A stretch of 64,000 bases of DNA from Ruminimicrobiellum sp045223915 (lineage in GTDB: Bacteria > Elusimicrobiota > Endomicrobiia > Endomicrobiales > Endomicrobiaceae): assembly GCA_045223915.1 (NCBI GenBank), contig JBGUZU010000015.1:62001-126000 (forward strand), given 5' to 3'. Position numbers and translations under genes: made by a program. Positions 44,747-56,000 of the stretch are shown in pieces. Within the stretch, counting starts at the first letter, position 1, and each line of letters opens with the position of its first letter. The notes under the pieces were generated by a model. It saw only the letters and a list, made by a program, of their open reading frames with translations, ran no database searches and was not told the DNA's origin.

Positions 44747-45190
44747 CTATTTTTTATCAAACTTAAAATTCGGAACATATTTGCCGAATATAGGCAACAC
44801 TTCTTTAGACAGATTCGATATATAGGTTGTTGTTGCCGTTTCTGCTTTGTTTGCGGAAGTGTTGAAAGCCGGTATCACAACATTTGCCGACAACACGAAC
44901 CAAATAAAAAAGCCTAAACAAGCTCCTGCCAATTTATCGAATATGGATAAATAAAAAAACTTAACTATTCCGAATATAAAAAGACCTATTAAAAAAATTA
45001 TAATTGCCACCGCAGCAAAAATAAAATAATAATTTATACCGAACTGATACGGATAATTTTCAGCTAATACTATAGCAAAAAATCCTGCGGCAACCGCAAA
45101 AAAGCTCTTAATTATACCTGCATAAAAACCTATGTACAACAACACTGCCAACAATACAAACAAAATAATGTTAATTAAAATGTTTAACAT
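44747..45190 (-). CDS. CvpA-family membrane protein
   Basis: 147 residues with four hydrophobic segments (about 4-24, 27-45, 57-80 and 88-108). The opening NIILFVLLAVLLYIGFYAGIIKSFF and the GACLGFFIWFV segment fit CvpA. Overlaps the DUF1015 gene end by 7 bases, so probably translated together. Role in this organism unknown. Confidence 0.65.
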   Translation of the reverse strand: MLNILINIILFVLLAVLLYIGFYAGIIKSFFAVAAGFFAIVLAENYPYQFGINYYFIFAAVAIIIFLIGLFIFGIVKFFYLSIFDKLAGACLGFFIWFVLSANVVIPAFNTSANKAETATTTYISNLSKEVLPIFGKYVPNFKFDKK

Positions 45191-46404
45191 GATTTATGTA
45201 TTATTATACCGCTTGCCAATTTCGGGAAAAAGTAAGTGGATTTTTGCGGCATATTTTCATTGTTCAATGCAATTTCTTTTATTGCTTCCACCGGTGTTGC
45301 AGGAACCAAAATCGCAATCTTTTTCGTTTTCTTGGCAAGAGCTATTGCTTCTTTTTCGTCTTTAACATAAACATATTTGTCTGCAGTAACCTGTTCTTTA
45401 GGTATCAATATGTTATGCAATATACTTACACCCAAATTTCTGAAAGCCGAACAATTTTTCGGCATGGCTTTTTTAAGCAATGCTTCATTCTTTATAACCA
45501 AAGTTCTGTATTTGCCGTCTTTAAATAACAAAATAGGTTGAATTTTGGCTTTTTGAAGTTTATTAAAATCTTTTTGAGGTAAAACATTAAAGTATTTTTC
45601 AATGTTTTGTTCAAGATTTTTAGGCTCTTCAATAACTCTGTGTGTAGGCCATATTGAAATACCGCTGTCTTCCATAGGGCACAAATATGCAAGAACATAT
45701 CCGTATTCGTTTTTATCGGAAAACTTTTTATCTTTGCCTTTCATATATTGCAAATAGTTCCAAGATGTTTCGTATCTGTGGTGACCGTCGGCAATAAATG
45801 TTTTTTTGTTTTTCAATGAGCTTTCTACTTCTTTTACTATTTTTGCATCGTCTATAACCCACAATTTGTGAGCTGTTTTTTCTTTGTCTGTTGCAACGGA
45901 AGTAGGTTTTTTCTTTGATATCTTTTTGCACAAATTAACGATTTTCTTCTTATCATCGTTAAACAATAAGAAAATCGGACTTAAATTTGCTTTAACGGCT
46001 TTTAATAAACTCAATCTGTCTGCTTTCGGTTTAGAAAGTGTTTTTTCGTGAGCTTTTACCGCTCCGCCGTGAGGATTTTCTATTTTAAGTGCCGCAAAGA
46101 AACCTCTTCTTACCATTTTTTTACCATGGTCTACAAATGCTTGTTCATAAAAATATAGAGCAGGTTTTGTTTCTTGCAACAAAACATTTTTATCTAACCA
46201 TTCTTTGAACAAAACATTTGCTTGCGCATACTTGTTCCTTTTACCTTTTGGGTCCGAAAGTTCCAATTGGACCATATTATATTTAGATTTTGCTTTCAAT
46301 TTTTTCTTCTCTTCAGCACTTATTACATCATAAGGAGGGCAAATTTCGTTCGTAATGTTTGCTTTAGAATATCTTACACCGTTAAATGCTTTTATTATAG
46401 CCAT
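45184..46404 (-). CDS. DUF1015-family protein
   Basis: 406 residues. N-terminal AFNGVRYSKANITNEICPPYDVIS and central FIADGHHRYETSWNYL are the hallmark segments of DUF1015 (sometimes named SerC-like by older annotation). Other marks: YEQAFVDHGKKMVRRGFFA and VKAHEKTLSKPKADRL. Known: broadly conserved in anaerobes, activity not established. AGGAG site 7 bases before the ATG. Confidence 0.9.
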   Translation of the reverse strand: MAIIKAFNGVRYSKANITNEICPPYDVISAEEKKKLKAKSKYNMVQLELSDPKGKRNKYAQANVLFKEWLDKNVLLQETKPALYFYEQAFVDHGKKMVRRGFFAALKIENPHGGAVKAHEKTLSKPKADRLSLLKAVKANLSPIFLLFNDDKKKIVNLCKKISKKKPTSVATDKEKTAHKLWVIDDAKIVKEVESSLKNKKTFIADGHHRYETSWNYLQYMKGKDKKFSDKNEYGYVLAYLCPMEDSGISIWPTHRVIEEPKNLEQNIEKYFNVLPQKDFNKLQKAKIQPILLFKDGKYRTLVIKNEALLKKAMPKNCSAFRNLGVSILHNILIPKEQVTADKYVYVKDEKEAIALAKKTKKIAILVPATPVEAIKEIALNNENMPQKSTYFFPKLASGIIIHKSC

Positions 46405-46510
46405 TTTAATACTCCTGTTTTTAAAATATTATTGATTTTACATAATATTTCGGTATATTGTCAAAAAAACGGGGAAATTGCGAAAATTCGGTAAAATTTT
46501 ATTTTTTTTA

Positions 46511-46539
46511 TTGCGGTTATTTTGTCCAAGTGCTATAAT
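46511..46539 (+). promoter_or_regulatory. Promoter of the leaderless gene before the giant gene
   Basis: TTGCGG (46511-46516), 17-base spacer, perfect TATAAT (46534-46539). The ATG at 46548 is 8 bases past the -10, so transcription should begin on or within two bases of the start codon; no Shine-Dalgarno sequence is present. Confidence 0.7.
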
Positions 46540-46547
46540 TAAAATGT

Positions 46548-47027
46548 ATGAAAAGCATCTTAAAGTGCGTTTTAGCTTTTTTTGTTTTCTTTTCAATGGT
46601 AGATTTGTCGGCAATAAATCTATTAAGAGATTTTCGTTTTGATACAAAAACTACAGCAGCAATATCAATGTCGGAAGTTGTAAATGTTCAGTATGATTTA
46701 TTACAAAAAACAAAAAATGTTGTAGCAAATGTATGCGATAATATAGCAAAAGATGTTATAAGTTTGTTAGCTCCGACACAACAAAACAATGTATTTCTTG
46801 CTACTAATCAAAAAGAAAGAAAATTAAGTGCTGACAGCTACTTTAATTTTGTTAAAGTTGTGCTGTCTGTATTTATTTCAAGTATAAGTTATGTATTAAA
46901 AGACACTAAGATACCGTTGTTTTTCTTTGCGTTTGTATTCGTGTTTCTATTGAGGTATCTGGGACTTTTATTTACATTTGACGGGATAACTATCTCTAAA
47001 CGGTATAAAAAGGCATATAGCATGTAG
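46548..47027 (+). CDS. Small membrane protein preceding the giant gene
   Basis: 159 residues, family not recognised. Signal-type N-terminus (SILKCVLAFFVFFSMVDLSA), a middle helical part (about 35-95) and two hydrophobic segments (about 99-117 and 124-146) before a basic tail. Probably a leaderless mRNA. Its TAG stop lies inside the loop of the terminator that separates it from the 13.6-kb gene, 39 bases upstream of the giant start. This arrangement suggests a leader or partner role for the giant protein (inference). Confidence 0.75.
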   Translation: MKSILKCVLAFFVFFSMVDLSAINLLRDFRFDTKTTAAISMSEVVNVQYDLLQKTKNVVANVCDNIAKDVISLLAPTQQNNVFLATNQKERKLSADSYFNFVKVVLSVFISSISYVLKDTKIPLFFFAFVFVFLLRYLGLLFTFDGITISKRYKKAYSM

Positions 47028-47048
47028 TAAATGCTATATGCTTTTTTT
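47013..47048 (+). terminator. Terminator with stop codon in the loop, before the giant gene
   Basis: Perfect 11-bp stem GCATATAGCAT (47013-47023) / ATGCTATATGC (47031-47041), loop GTAGTAA, then seven T. The TAG stop of the upstream gene is 47025-47027, inside the loop. A ribosome finishing that gene would cover the 5' arm. Only 5 bases separate the T run from the giant gene's AAGGAAG site. Confidence 0.88.
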
Positions 47049-47066
47049 ATTGCAAGGAAGTGAATT

Positions 47067-50000
47067 ATGATAATAAAATTTATAAAGAAAAAGTTTAATT
47101 TAATAAAAATCTGTGCTGTTTTCATAACCGTATGTTTTGTTGTATCAACATTGGGTGCAAACTTGTATGCCATACCGTTGGCAGAAAATGCAAACAAAAA
47201 ATATGAAGATGTATTTAATAAAGTAAGCAGTATAAGTGCCGAATACGGTAAAATAACAGCAAGTAAAGATGCTAACAGTGATATAACAATAATAAATATT
47301 CAAGATTTGCATTGCCATCCTCAAACACAAAGAAATATATCTAAAATAATTACCCAAATTGCCGATAATTATAATTTAAAGAAAATCTATGTTGAAGGCG
47401 GATACGGAGATATAGATACAAGTTGGTTAAATACAATAAAAGATGAAAAAATAAAAAGACAAATAATAGAAGGTTTGTTGGAAGAAGGTATATTAACCGG
47501 AAGTGAATACTATAAATTAACAAACAACAATGAAGTAGAATTAAAAGGTATAGACGAAGAACAAATACACAAAGATAATGTAAGAAGATTATCTTGGATT
47601 ATCGCAAATCAAGACAAATATAAGGCTGTAATAACAAAAGTAGAAAAAGAAATAAATATATTGGAAAAAATGCATGTAAACAGCAGAAACGAAAGGTTCA
47701 ATAGAGACATAGAAAAATATTTAACGAACGAAATCGATTCCAGAAGATTTTACAGACAGTTGGCAAAGTATGTTAAAGATATTAATGAAAATCCCGACAA
47801 ATACAACAACATAACCGCAATAAGATTGGAAGATTATCCGAACATAACAAAATTTATTGCATTAAGAAAAACTGCAAAAGATATAGATGTAAAAGAAGTA
47901 ACACAACAGTTACAAATGGTAATAAACGAATTGAAGAATAAATTACCATACAATGTGTACACGAGGTTGTTAAGTGAAACCGAAAATTTAAGCGACAGTC
48001 AAAAAGTTGTTGAACTTATAACAATGCTTTGCAACAAAGAGGGAATAAATTTAGAGAATAAATATAAATCATTACATACATTTTTAGAAAGTAACGGAAT
48101 AAACAGAGAATTAAATACGGTAGAACTTGTTCAAGAAGAAAGGCAATTGCTTTCGGAAATAAGAAAAGCTCTTTCTTACAATAATGAAGAATATGAAATA
48201 ACTTTTATATCGGATTTCAGTAAATATTTTAAAGATTATTTGGAATATAAGTTGACCGATGCGGATTGGAAATATTTTGAAAAAGAATTCGATCAATTCA
48301 TAACACTGTATTCTAAGTATGCTACCGTAAACAGAATACAGGAAATATACGGCGATTTTGAAGAAATAAACAAATATTACAAAATAAACGATCAAAGAAA
48401 TAACATATTTGTTTCAAACTTATTGAAAGACGAAGAAATAAGTGTATCGGAAACGGATAGGGTAAGACAGGAAGAAGAAATATTAAAAAATTCTAAAGAA
48501 GTAATAATAGCGGTAACCGGTGGATTCCATAGTACCGAGTTGGAAGAAATATTAGCAAAAAAAGAAGTAAATACCATTGTAATAACTCCGTCAATATTTG
48601 AAGGAATAGAAAAAGCAACAAAACAATATAAAGGAATAATCAAAGAACAAAGCAGATATTTTCAACATCAAGCTTTGGCATACACATTGGCGTCTTGCAC
48701 TACAGATGAGTATAAAAAGAATTTGTTGTATTCGATGGCAAAAGACCTTCTCGGCGGCAATGTGGAAAGATTAAGAGAAGCTTTAGGACAGGATGTAGAT
48801 TTAACCGTATTTGATAATTTACAGCCGTTAACGGAACAGGAACAAGAACAAATTTCCGAACAGAAAAATATTATAGTATCTGCAGCATCTGATATAGCGG
48901 CCGATGTTTTACCTAAAGAAGGCGGTAAAGCTATATTTGTACCAAACGTCAGTGAAATAATATTAAAGGTATCAAGAAGTTTGGTTGATGCCGGAATATT
49001 CTTAAATAACGGACCGGTTTTTGCTGCGGAAGAATTGGGGTTACCTAACTTAGACGATATATCTCCGGAAGAATATTCAAGAATGCCTGATAGTATACAA
49101 GAAGCATTGGTTGCTAAAGAATACGGAACGGAAGCTGAATCCGATGAAAGAGCAAACGAAGAAGAAAATTTTGCAGAAGAAAGTATTGATGAAACAGAAG
49201 ATGTAGAAACACTTGTTGAAGAAGAAACCGTTGATTCAAGTTATCTTTCAGAAGAAAGAAAGTCTGAACTTTTAAAAAAACTTAATAATGATAGAGAAGC
49301 TCTTGACTTGCTAATAGATATTTGTTGCAGGAAATCGGTTAATTTTGATTTATCGAAAGACAGTGCTCTTTTGGAAATGTTTATAAGAAAGCTCAATTTG
49401 GGTGAAGATTATCTCGATTTTGACTATATGTATGATATCGTAAGAAGAAGTATACATGTTGCAAATACTTTTCCTATTGATACGGATTTAAAATTTGCAT
49501 GTTTTGAGAAATTTATTGATTTCTTTAATTCCGAAGACAAGAACAAAAATGGCGAAGTATATTATATAACTCTTTTTAGAAGACTGTTTTCTTTGAATAA
49601 GAAAAGTTTACAATTTTTTTATGAAACACTTGATGGACTATCCGCCAATGATTTGGTTTTTTATTACGATGCTTCAAAAATAAATAAGAACTTAAAATTT
49701 TTATTAGAAAACTTTGATAAAGGCATTTACGAAATAACCGATTACAGCAGATTAGTTAATTTGTTTGATAATATCGATAAATTGAGTTTCCTTTCCGAAG
49801 GAGAGTTCTCTTATTTAATATCTTTGCCAAACAAAATTTTTGTAAGTATTTTATATTCATCAAAAGATTCTTTCCAATTAAAAACCAAACTGACTGTAGG
49901 CAAAAAATATTATTATAAAGGTTGTGATGAAGATGTAGCAAGAGCTATTTTTGACAAGGCTGAAAAGTTGCAGGGCCTTAATGTAGTATTTTATCCGGCT

Positions 50001-53000
50001 TTTTCCCGTCTTAATAAGGAAGCCATACTTTTTATCTTGGATAGTGTAAACAACTCTTCCGAAATAGAAAAGATATTGAGTCTGTATAGAGGAATGGGAC
50101 TTTCTCCGGAATTTGAAAATTCGACAAGGCTTAAAGATTTTAAAGATCCGAGATTTAAAGCTCTTGTTCAATATATCTCTTCCATACAAGATAGGGATTT
50201 TTATGATAAATTATTCTTCGGAATTTATGACAGAGAAAATTTACGAAATATAGTTAACAGTATAGATGATGCTAATTTTGTTAAAGACTATCTTTTAAAT
50301 CCCGACTATCAAAAGATTTATAAAAACTTATTTAAAAAATTAGCAGATTTGAATATAAAAAATGTTGCTGCAGAAAATAACCATTTAGCATTGAAACTTA
50401 TTTTAAATAAGGAATTTAACCAAATTTTAACCGAATCCGGAATAGATAATATATCCGACGAAGATAACATTATAGCAAGGTATTATTCGGCAATAGCTGT
50501 TTCAAGAATGATATTTGATGGTGTAGGCGGAGAAAAGATTGATTACGATTTTAATGATGAAGCCGGTATGGAACTTATTAAAGAAGTTACAGATACATAC
50601 CTTGAAATAATGAAGGAAATGTTAAATGTTGTATTGTTGGATTCGGATACAAAGATATATGCTCTTTGTAATAGTGAAAGAGTATATGGCAGAGACAGGT
50701 TTAATATAGATACTTTGCAGGAAATTATAGAGTATATGGGGATACAGTTAGAAATCCCAGGAGAAAATGTATACAGAAGAGTAGGAAATAATAAAAATGC
50801 ATCGAAAGGTTGGTTGAATGCTATAGAAACCTTTGTAATGGATTCAATTAGAACAAAAGGTTATTTTATGTTTAGGGGGCATGGAAACGAAAACATGTTA
50901 TGGGTTTATGATCCCAAAGAAAATGATAATGGTTTGGCTACAGGTAATATGCTTGAGGTAATTACTCCGCGAGAATTAGCTGAATCTTTATTTAAATTGG
51001 CTACAAGAGATCAAGACCCTGTAGATTTAAGAAACATAACAATAGATTTAAGCAGTTGCTATTCTTATTATTTTGCAAGAAGCGTATATAATATATTAGA
51101 GCAAAAATTTAAAGCAGAAAACAAAACGGAATCTTATCCCACGATAATAACAGCGGCAGGACTCGAAACAGAATTTGGAATTACGGATTTTAGAGGGATG
51201 GAGGGAAATTTACATAAAGGTATAAATAAACTTTTAAGAAATTTCCAACGAGGTTCTGTGTCTGCTTTAACATTAGGAATGGTAGGTGTATCTGAATACA
51301 TGTTCGGTGACTCCAATATTACAATGTTTTCATCTTTCTTTGATGAAAATATGTTGGAAAAAATTGCTAAAACAAGAGAGTCGATTGCAAAGTTTAATAT
51401 ATCCCGACATAGAACTGTAGAAACAGAACCGGATATTTTGGATAATATAGAACAAACTGCAACAAGAGTAAATATAAGAAATGTAAAAAAAATAGCAATA
51501 AGAATTTTACCCAAATTTGTTACGGAAGCTTCTATTTTTAAAGAAGATAAGTTTGCTCCGATATGGGAAGAACTTTTTTACAGGTTTGCTCCTGCACTCA
51601 TGCTTACAATTTTAATATCTGTTACAATGATGTTTGCTCCGGCGGGATTTGTTTTATTTACAAAAATAGGATTTGCAGTTATTTTGACATTATTTCAAAC
51701 AATATTTGTGAAAGCTCATATAGTAACGGATTGGCTGAGAGCAAAAGATTCCGGCGGAGAGAAATCTTCCGAAGAAGTTCCCGAAACTTCAATCTCTGAT
51801 AAACAAAGCAAAACTGTTGATTTAGGGAAAGTTTTTGAGAAAGATTTAACTTTCGAAGATAAAATAAATAAAATTTTTAAAACAGTAAAAGAAAGATTAT
51901 TTGCCGTATTTTCCGATTCCAAAGATGCGGAAAGTTTTAAAATTTTTTACAAGACCAATAAAATTGCTGCCGAACATAAAGATGGTCTTATCATACCTAC
52001 AATAGCTTTTACCATACCATATGTAGTCGTAATGTGTTTCTTCCCTTCAATCCAAGCTGTTATGATAGCAACCATAGTATCAATGGCTTTACATGCAATA
52101 AATAATATAGTAGCAAAAATAATTAAAGAAAAAGGTTTGTTGCAAAAAAAGAAAAGAGATATAGATTTTCAAGATATTCAAAGAAGAATAAAACACATTA
52201 AACTTCTTATTGAAAATCCTAATGTGGAAAGAGACTTGCCGGAACTTAAAGAAGGTTCTTTTGTTCTAAAATTCGGATTGGCGAGAAAAGCCGAAAGAAG
52301 AGCAGAATCTTTGTTGGAGTATGAAAAAATAAGAATATTTTTCATTAATAGACTTAAAGATGAAATGGCTAAGAGAGAAGAGATAAAAGCAGAGCTGGAA
52401 ACAATAAAAAAAGCAAGAAAGACTAAAAAGAATAAAGCAAAAATACAAGAGTTAGAAGAACAATTAGAGATAATGGAGAAGGAATATCCTCGAATATATA
52501 ATGAATTACTTTTTGCCGATACAAAAGAAGTAGAGAAAACAATAGATAAGATAGATGCTCTTTTATCTATCTTTGAAGAAATAGATATTATATTGGACAA
52601 TATAGAAAACTTCAAACTTGAAAATGCCGATGATGAAGATGCATACAAAGAAATAAGTGCATTAGAAGAAGACTTCTTGGATTTCGCAGAAAATACTTTC
52701 ATGAACAGTTTAATGTCTTTGTATAACAATCAAAAAACAACCGGAATCCACGTAAGAAGAGTGGTGGGTGATTCCAATTTGATCGGAACAAAGATGCTTT
52801 CAGGTAATAATGTAAGAATGATGTATAAATTAATGCTTTCTTCAATATTGCATGATATAGGCAAAAATTTAGTTCCTTTACAAATTCTTGACAAGCAAGG
52901 TTCTTTTGATCGTTTGGAAAGAAATATAATGGAGTTTCATGTTGTTTTTGGCGGTATTATATTAAGAAGTTCGATATTGAGAAGGCTATCATACACAGCA

Positions 53001-56000
53001 GAAAACCACCATCGTTATACCCTCAAAACAAAAATGGATGATTTAGGAAAAGAAACAGAAGTGGGTGATTTACATATACCAACAATTTCTTCTCTTGATG
53101 AAGAAAAGGAAGAACAGATTGAAAGAATTGTTAAATTTTTGGAAGAAATAAATCCTGATTTATCGTTTGATTCTGCAAGCCCATATCCGAAAAGCTTGGA
53201 AGATATTAAAAGTATTTTGGAAGATAATGATATGGATTTAACCGAATCTCAGCAAGAAAAACTTGATGATTTGTTACGTGAAGTAGAACAAATTGAAGAA
53301 GAAGTACTGATTGCAAAGATAGTTTCTCTTGCTGATGTCTTTGAAGCGGTAAGTCCGAAATTGTCTTTTGATTCGGAAAGGACATATCAATTCCCGCAAA
53401 AGATAAGGGATATTTCCAGTATGTTGGAAAATATAGATATAGATTTGACGGAGTCTCAAAAGAGAGAAGTGATTGTTTTGTTGGCCGAAATAGCTCAAAT
53501 AGATAGTGAAGATGATGCAGCAAAAAAACAAGAAATGGAACAAAAGTTTATAAAGAAGGTGTTATATGATCGTAGCAAGAGTGCTGTTATAAAATACGTG
53601 AGAGAGAAAAATTATGAACTTATTAGAGAAAATGCCTTTAAAATAATATTTACAAAATCTCCAAAAAAGATATTCGAAGAACTCGGAAAAACAGAAGAAG
53701 AATTTATGGCTGACTTTGAAAATGATCCTAAAGGAACCATAGATGAATGTATGAGTTTGGTAGATGCGGACAAATTCGAATTTGATTCAGATGTTATAAG
53801 AGCATTTTTAGAGTTTTATTTCAGTTCTGAAGATATTAGAGTAAATAATGCGATATTAGAAAGTTTAAATAAGGGTGAAGAAAATAGATTTATCGTATAT
53901 ATAAAAGATGCTTTATATTCTTTATATAAACTCCAAAGAAGTGTTAATAGAATGTTAGTCAGATTTACTCCTGTGATAGCTTCGATTTTTTCTGAAAGTC
54001 AAACTGATTATGATAAATATTTTAAAGATAAAAAGGTCTTTCTCCAAAGATTTAAAACTGAAGAAGGGGTAAAAAAAGTAAGAAGCTTTGAAATATTAAA
54101 GTTTGGCAAAAGCTCAATACAAAGAGTTATCGGACGATTTGAAGTTCCCGTATTTGAAAGAGACTATGATTCGTTAGGAATGATAGTTGAAAAAGATTCC
54201 GACGGTAATATTGTAAGTGTAAAAGCAAAAGAAGGATATGGATTTAGCAGTTTGTTGATTGACGGAGAACCTGTCGGTGATGAAAAAAATAATTTGAATT
54301 TTTCTGCAGGTCAAATAAGTGCAATGTTAAAAGATGTGCAAATATTAGATTACGATGCTCCTGATATAAAAGAAGATGAAATGGATAAATATGTTGCCCA
54401 TATTTATTTAGATGATAGTAAAGAAGACCTTGAGAAAGCTATGGAAGATGCAATAAAGAATAATAAGTTAATGGTAATACATGTATTTAGAAAAGGTTTT
54501 AGTACAAAGGGTTTAACGTTGGGGCAAATTCGAGATAAATATGATCAGGCGTATTCTTTGCTTCAAAGTGATAAACTAAAGAATCTTCCTGTACTTTCCG
54601 AAACGATGCGGCTTGAAAGAGATGTTGAGGTAGATCCATATATAACGTTTGATTTCTTCTTAAAAGAGTTATTGAAAAACCATTTCGGTCATGGTAATTT
54701 TGGATTGTTTGAATATCCGATTGCTTGTTATATTGCGCCTGATGGTTCTAAAATGGTTACATACGATTCTTCCTTGGATTTAGGTAATGGCAGATACAGC
54801 TCTCCGTTCCTTTCAGAAGAATTTAAAAACAGAGGAATAACAATAGGTGTTCTTGATGACTTAATGAAAGAAACCCTTATTCATGGAGATGGTAAGGGCA
54901 GGAAAATGATGGCGGAAAGTAAAACAAGAAATTTTGAAGATTCTCGCCGTGTTGATGATTCAAAAATAGCCGGATATAGATTTTTTAAAGCAACAGTTAC
55001 ACTTAAGTTGGAAACGGAAGAACAAATAGAAGCTGCAAAACAATATAAAAAAGAACAAGATGCTAAAGCTAGGTCAGTAACATCTTCAAGTGCAGTAGAT
55101 GAAGAATCAGGATTATATAGTTTTAGAACAAGTACTTCCAAAACTTCAAGTACTGTTTCTACGGCAACCGCAGAAGATTGGGAAGACTTTTGGTCATCGA
55201 TTCTAAAACCGTTCGGATTGAAATTAGGTAATTATGCACATGTTTGGGAGGAAGTAGTTTTTAGATATTTACCTACGGCGTTCATATTGTTAGGATACAT
55301 GAATCCTTTGGTAGGTCTCGGTATACAAATAGTGTTTATATTGGCTCATCCGATAGGAAAGTGGATGGCTTCAAGAATGAATTGGGAAAAAGCAAGAAAA
55401 GAAGGTAAGCAAGTCGGTAAAAAAGCAGGTATCGGTGACTTGTTTAAACAAATAGGTAAAGATTTATTGCTTTTAACACCTACCTTAGTTTTAATGTTAC
55501 CATATGTAGGAGCATTGTTGTCTTTAGCAATAAATCCTGCATTATCTCTTATAATAACTCCCGCAATATTTACATTTGCAAATGTAATAGTTCAATGGTT
55601 AACGAGGAAAGATTCCGGTGGTGAAGTAATAAGTATAGATAAAAATTTAGTAATATTTATAACAATTGTTTCCCTCGGATCATATATATTCTTACCATTA
55701 ATTCCTGTAATACACCCAATAGTAAATACTTTAATAAATCCAATAGTAATAACAAATGCCATAAATGCCGGATACTTACATTACGAATATAATAAGAGAC
55801 AACAAGACCGTGGTAAATCGTTGAATTTAGCAGAATTATTTTCCGGTGATTCCGAAAAAGCTAAAGAAGTTGTAAAAGACGGACAAGAGAGTGATGCAAA
55901 GAGTAAAAGTGAGCATGTAAAAATTGTTGCAGATTCAATAGACTTAGAAGGAAATTATGAAATAGAGGAAAAAATAAAACATTTCCGATTTAGAAAACGA

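Noticed and set aside
54650..54830. GHKL ATPase domain in the giant protein
   Set aside because: Only an N-box-like ELLKNHFGHGN is seen; the G1 and G2 boxes are not recognisable, so no feature is claimed.
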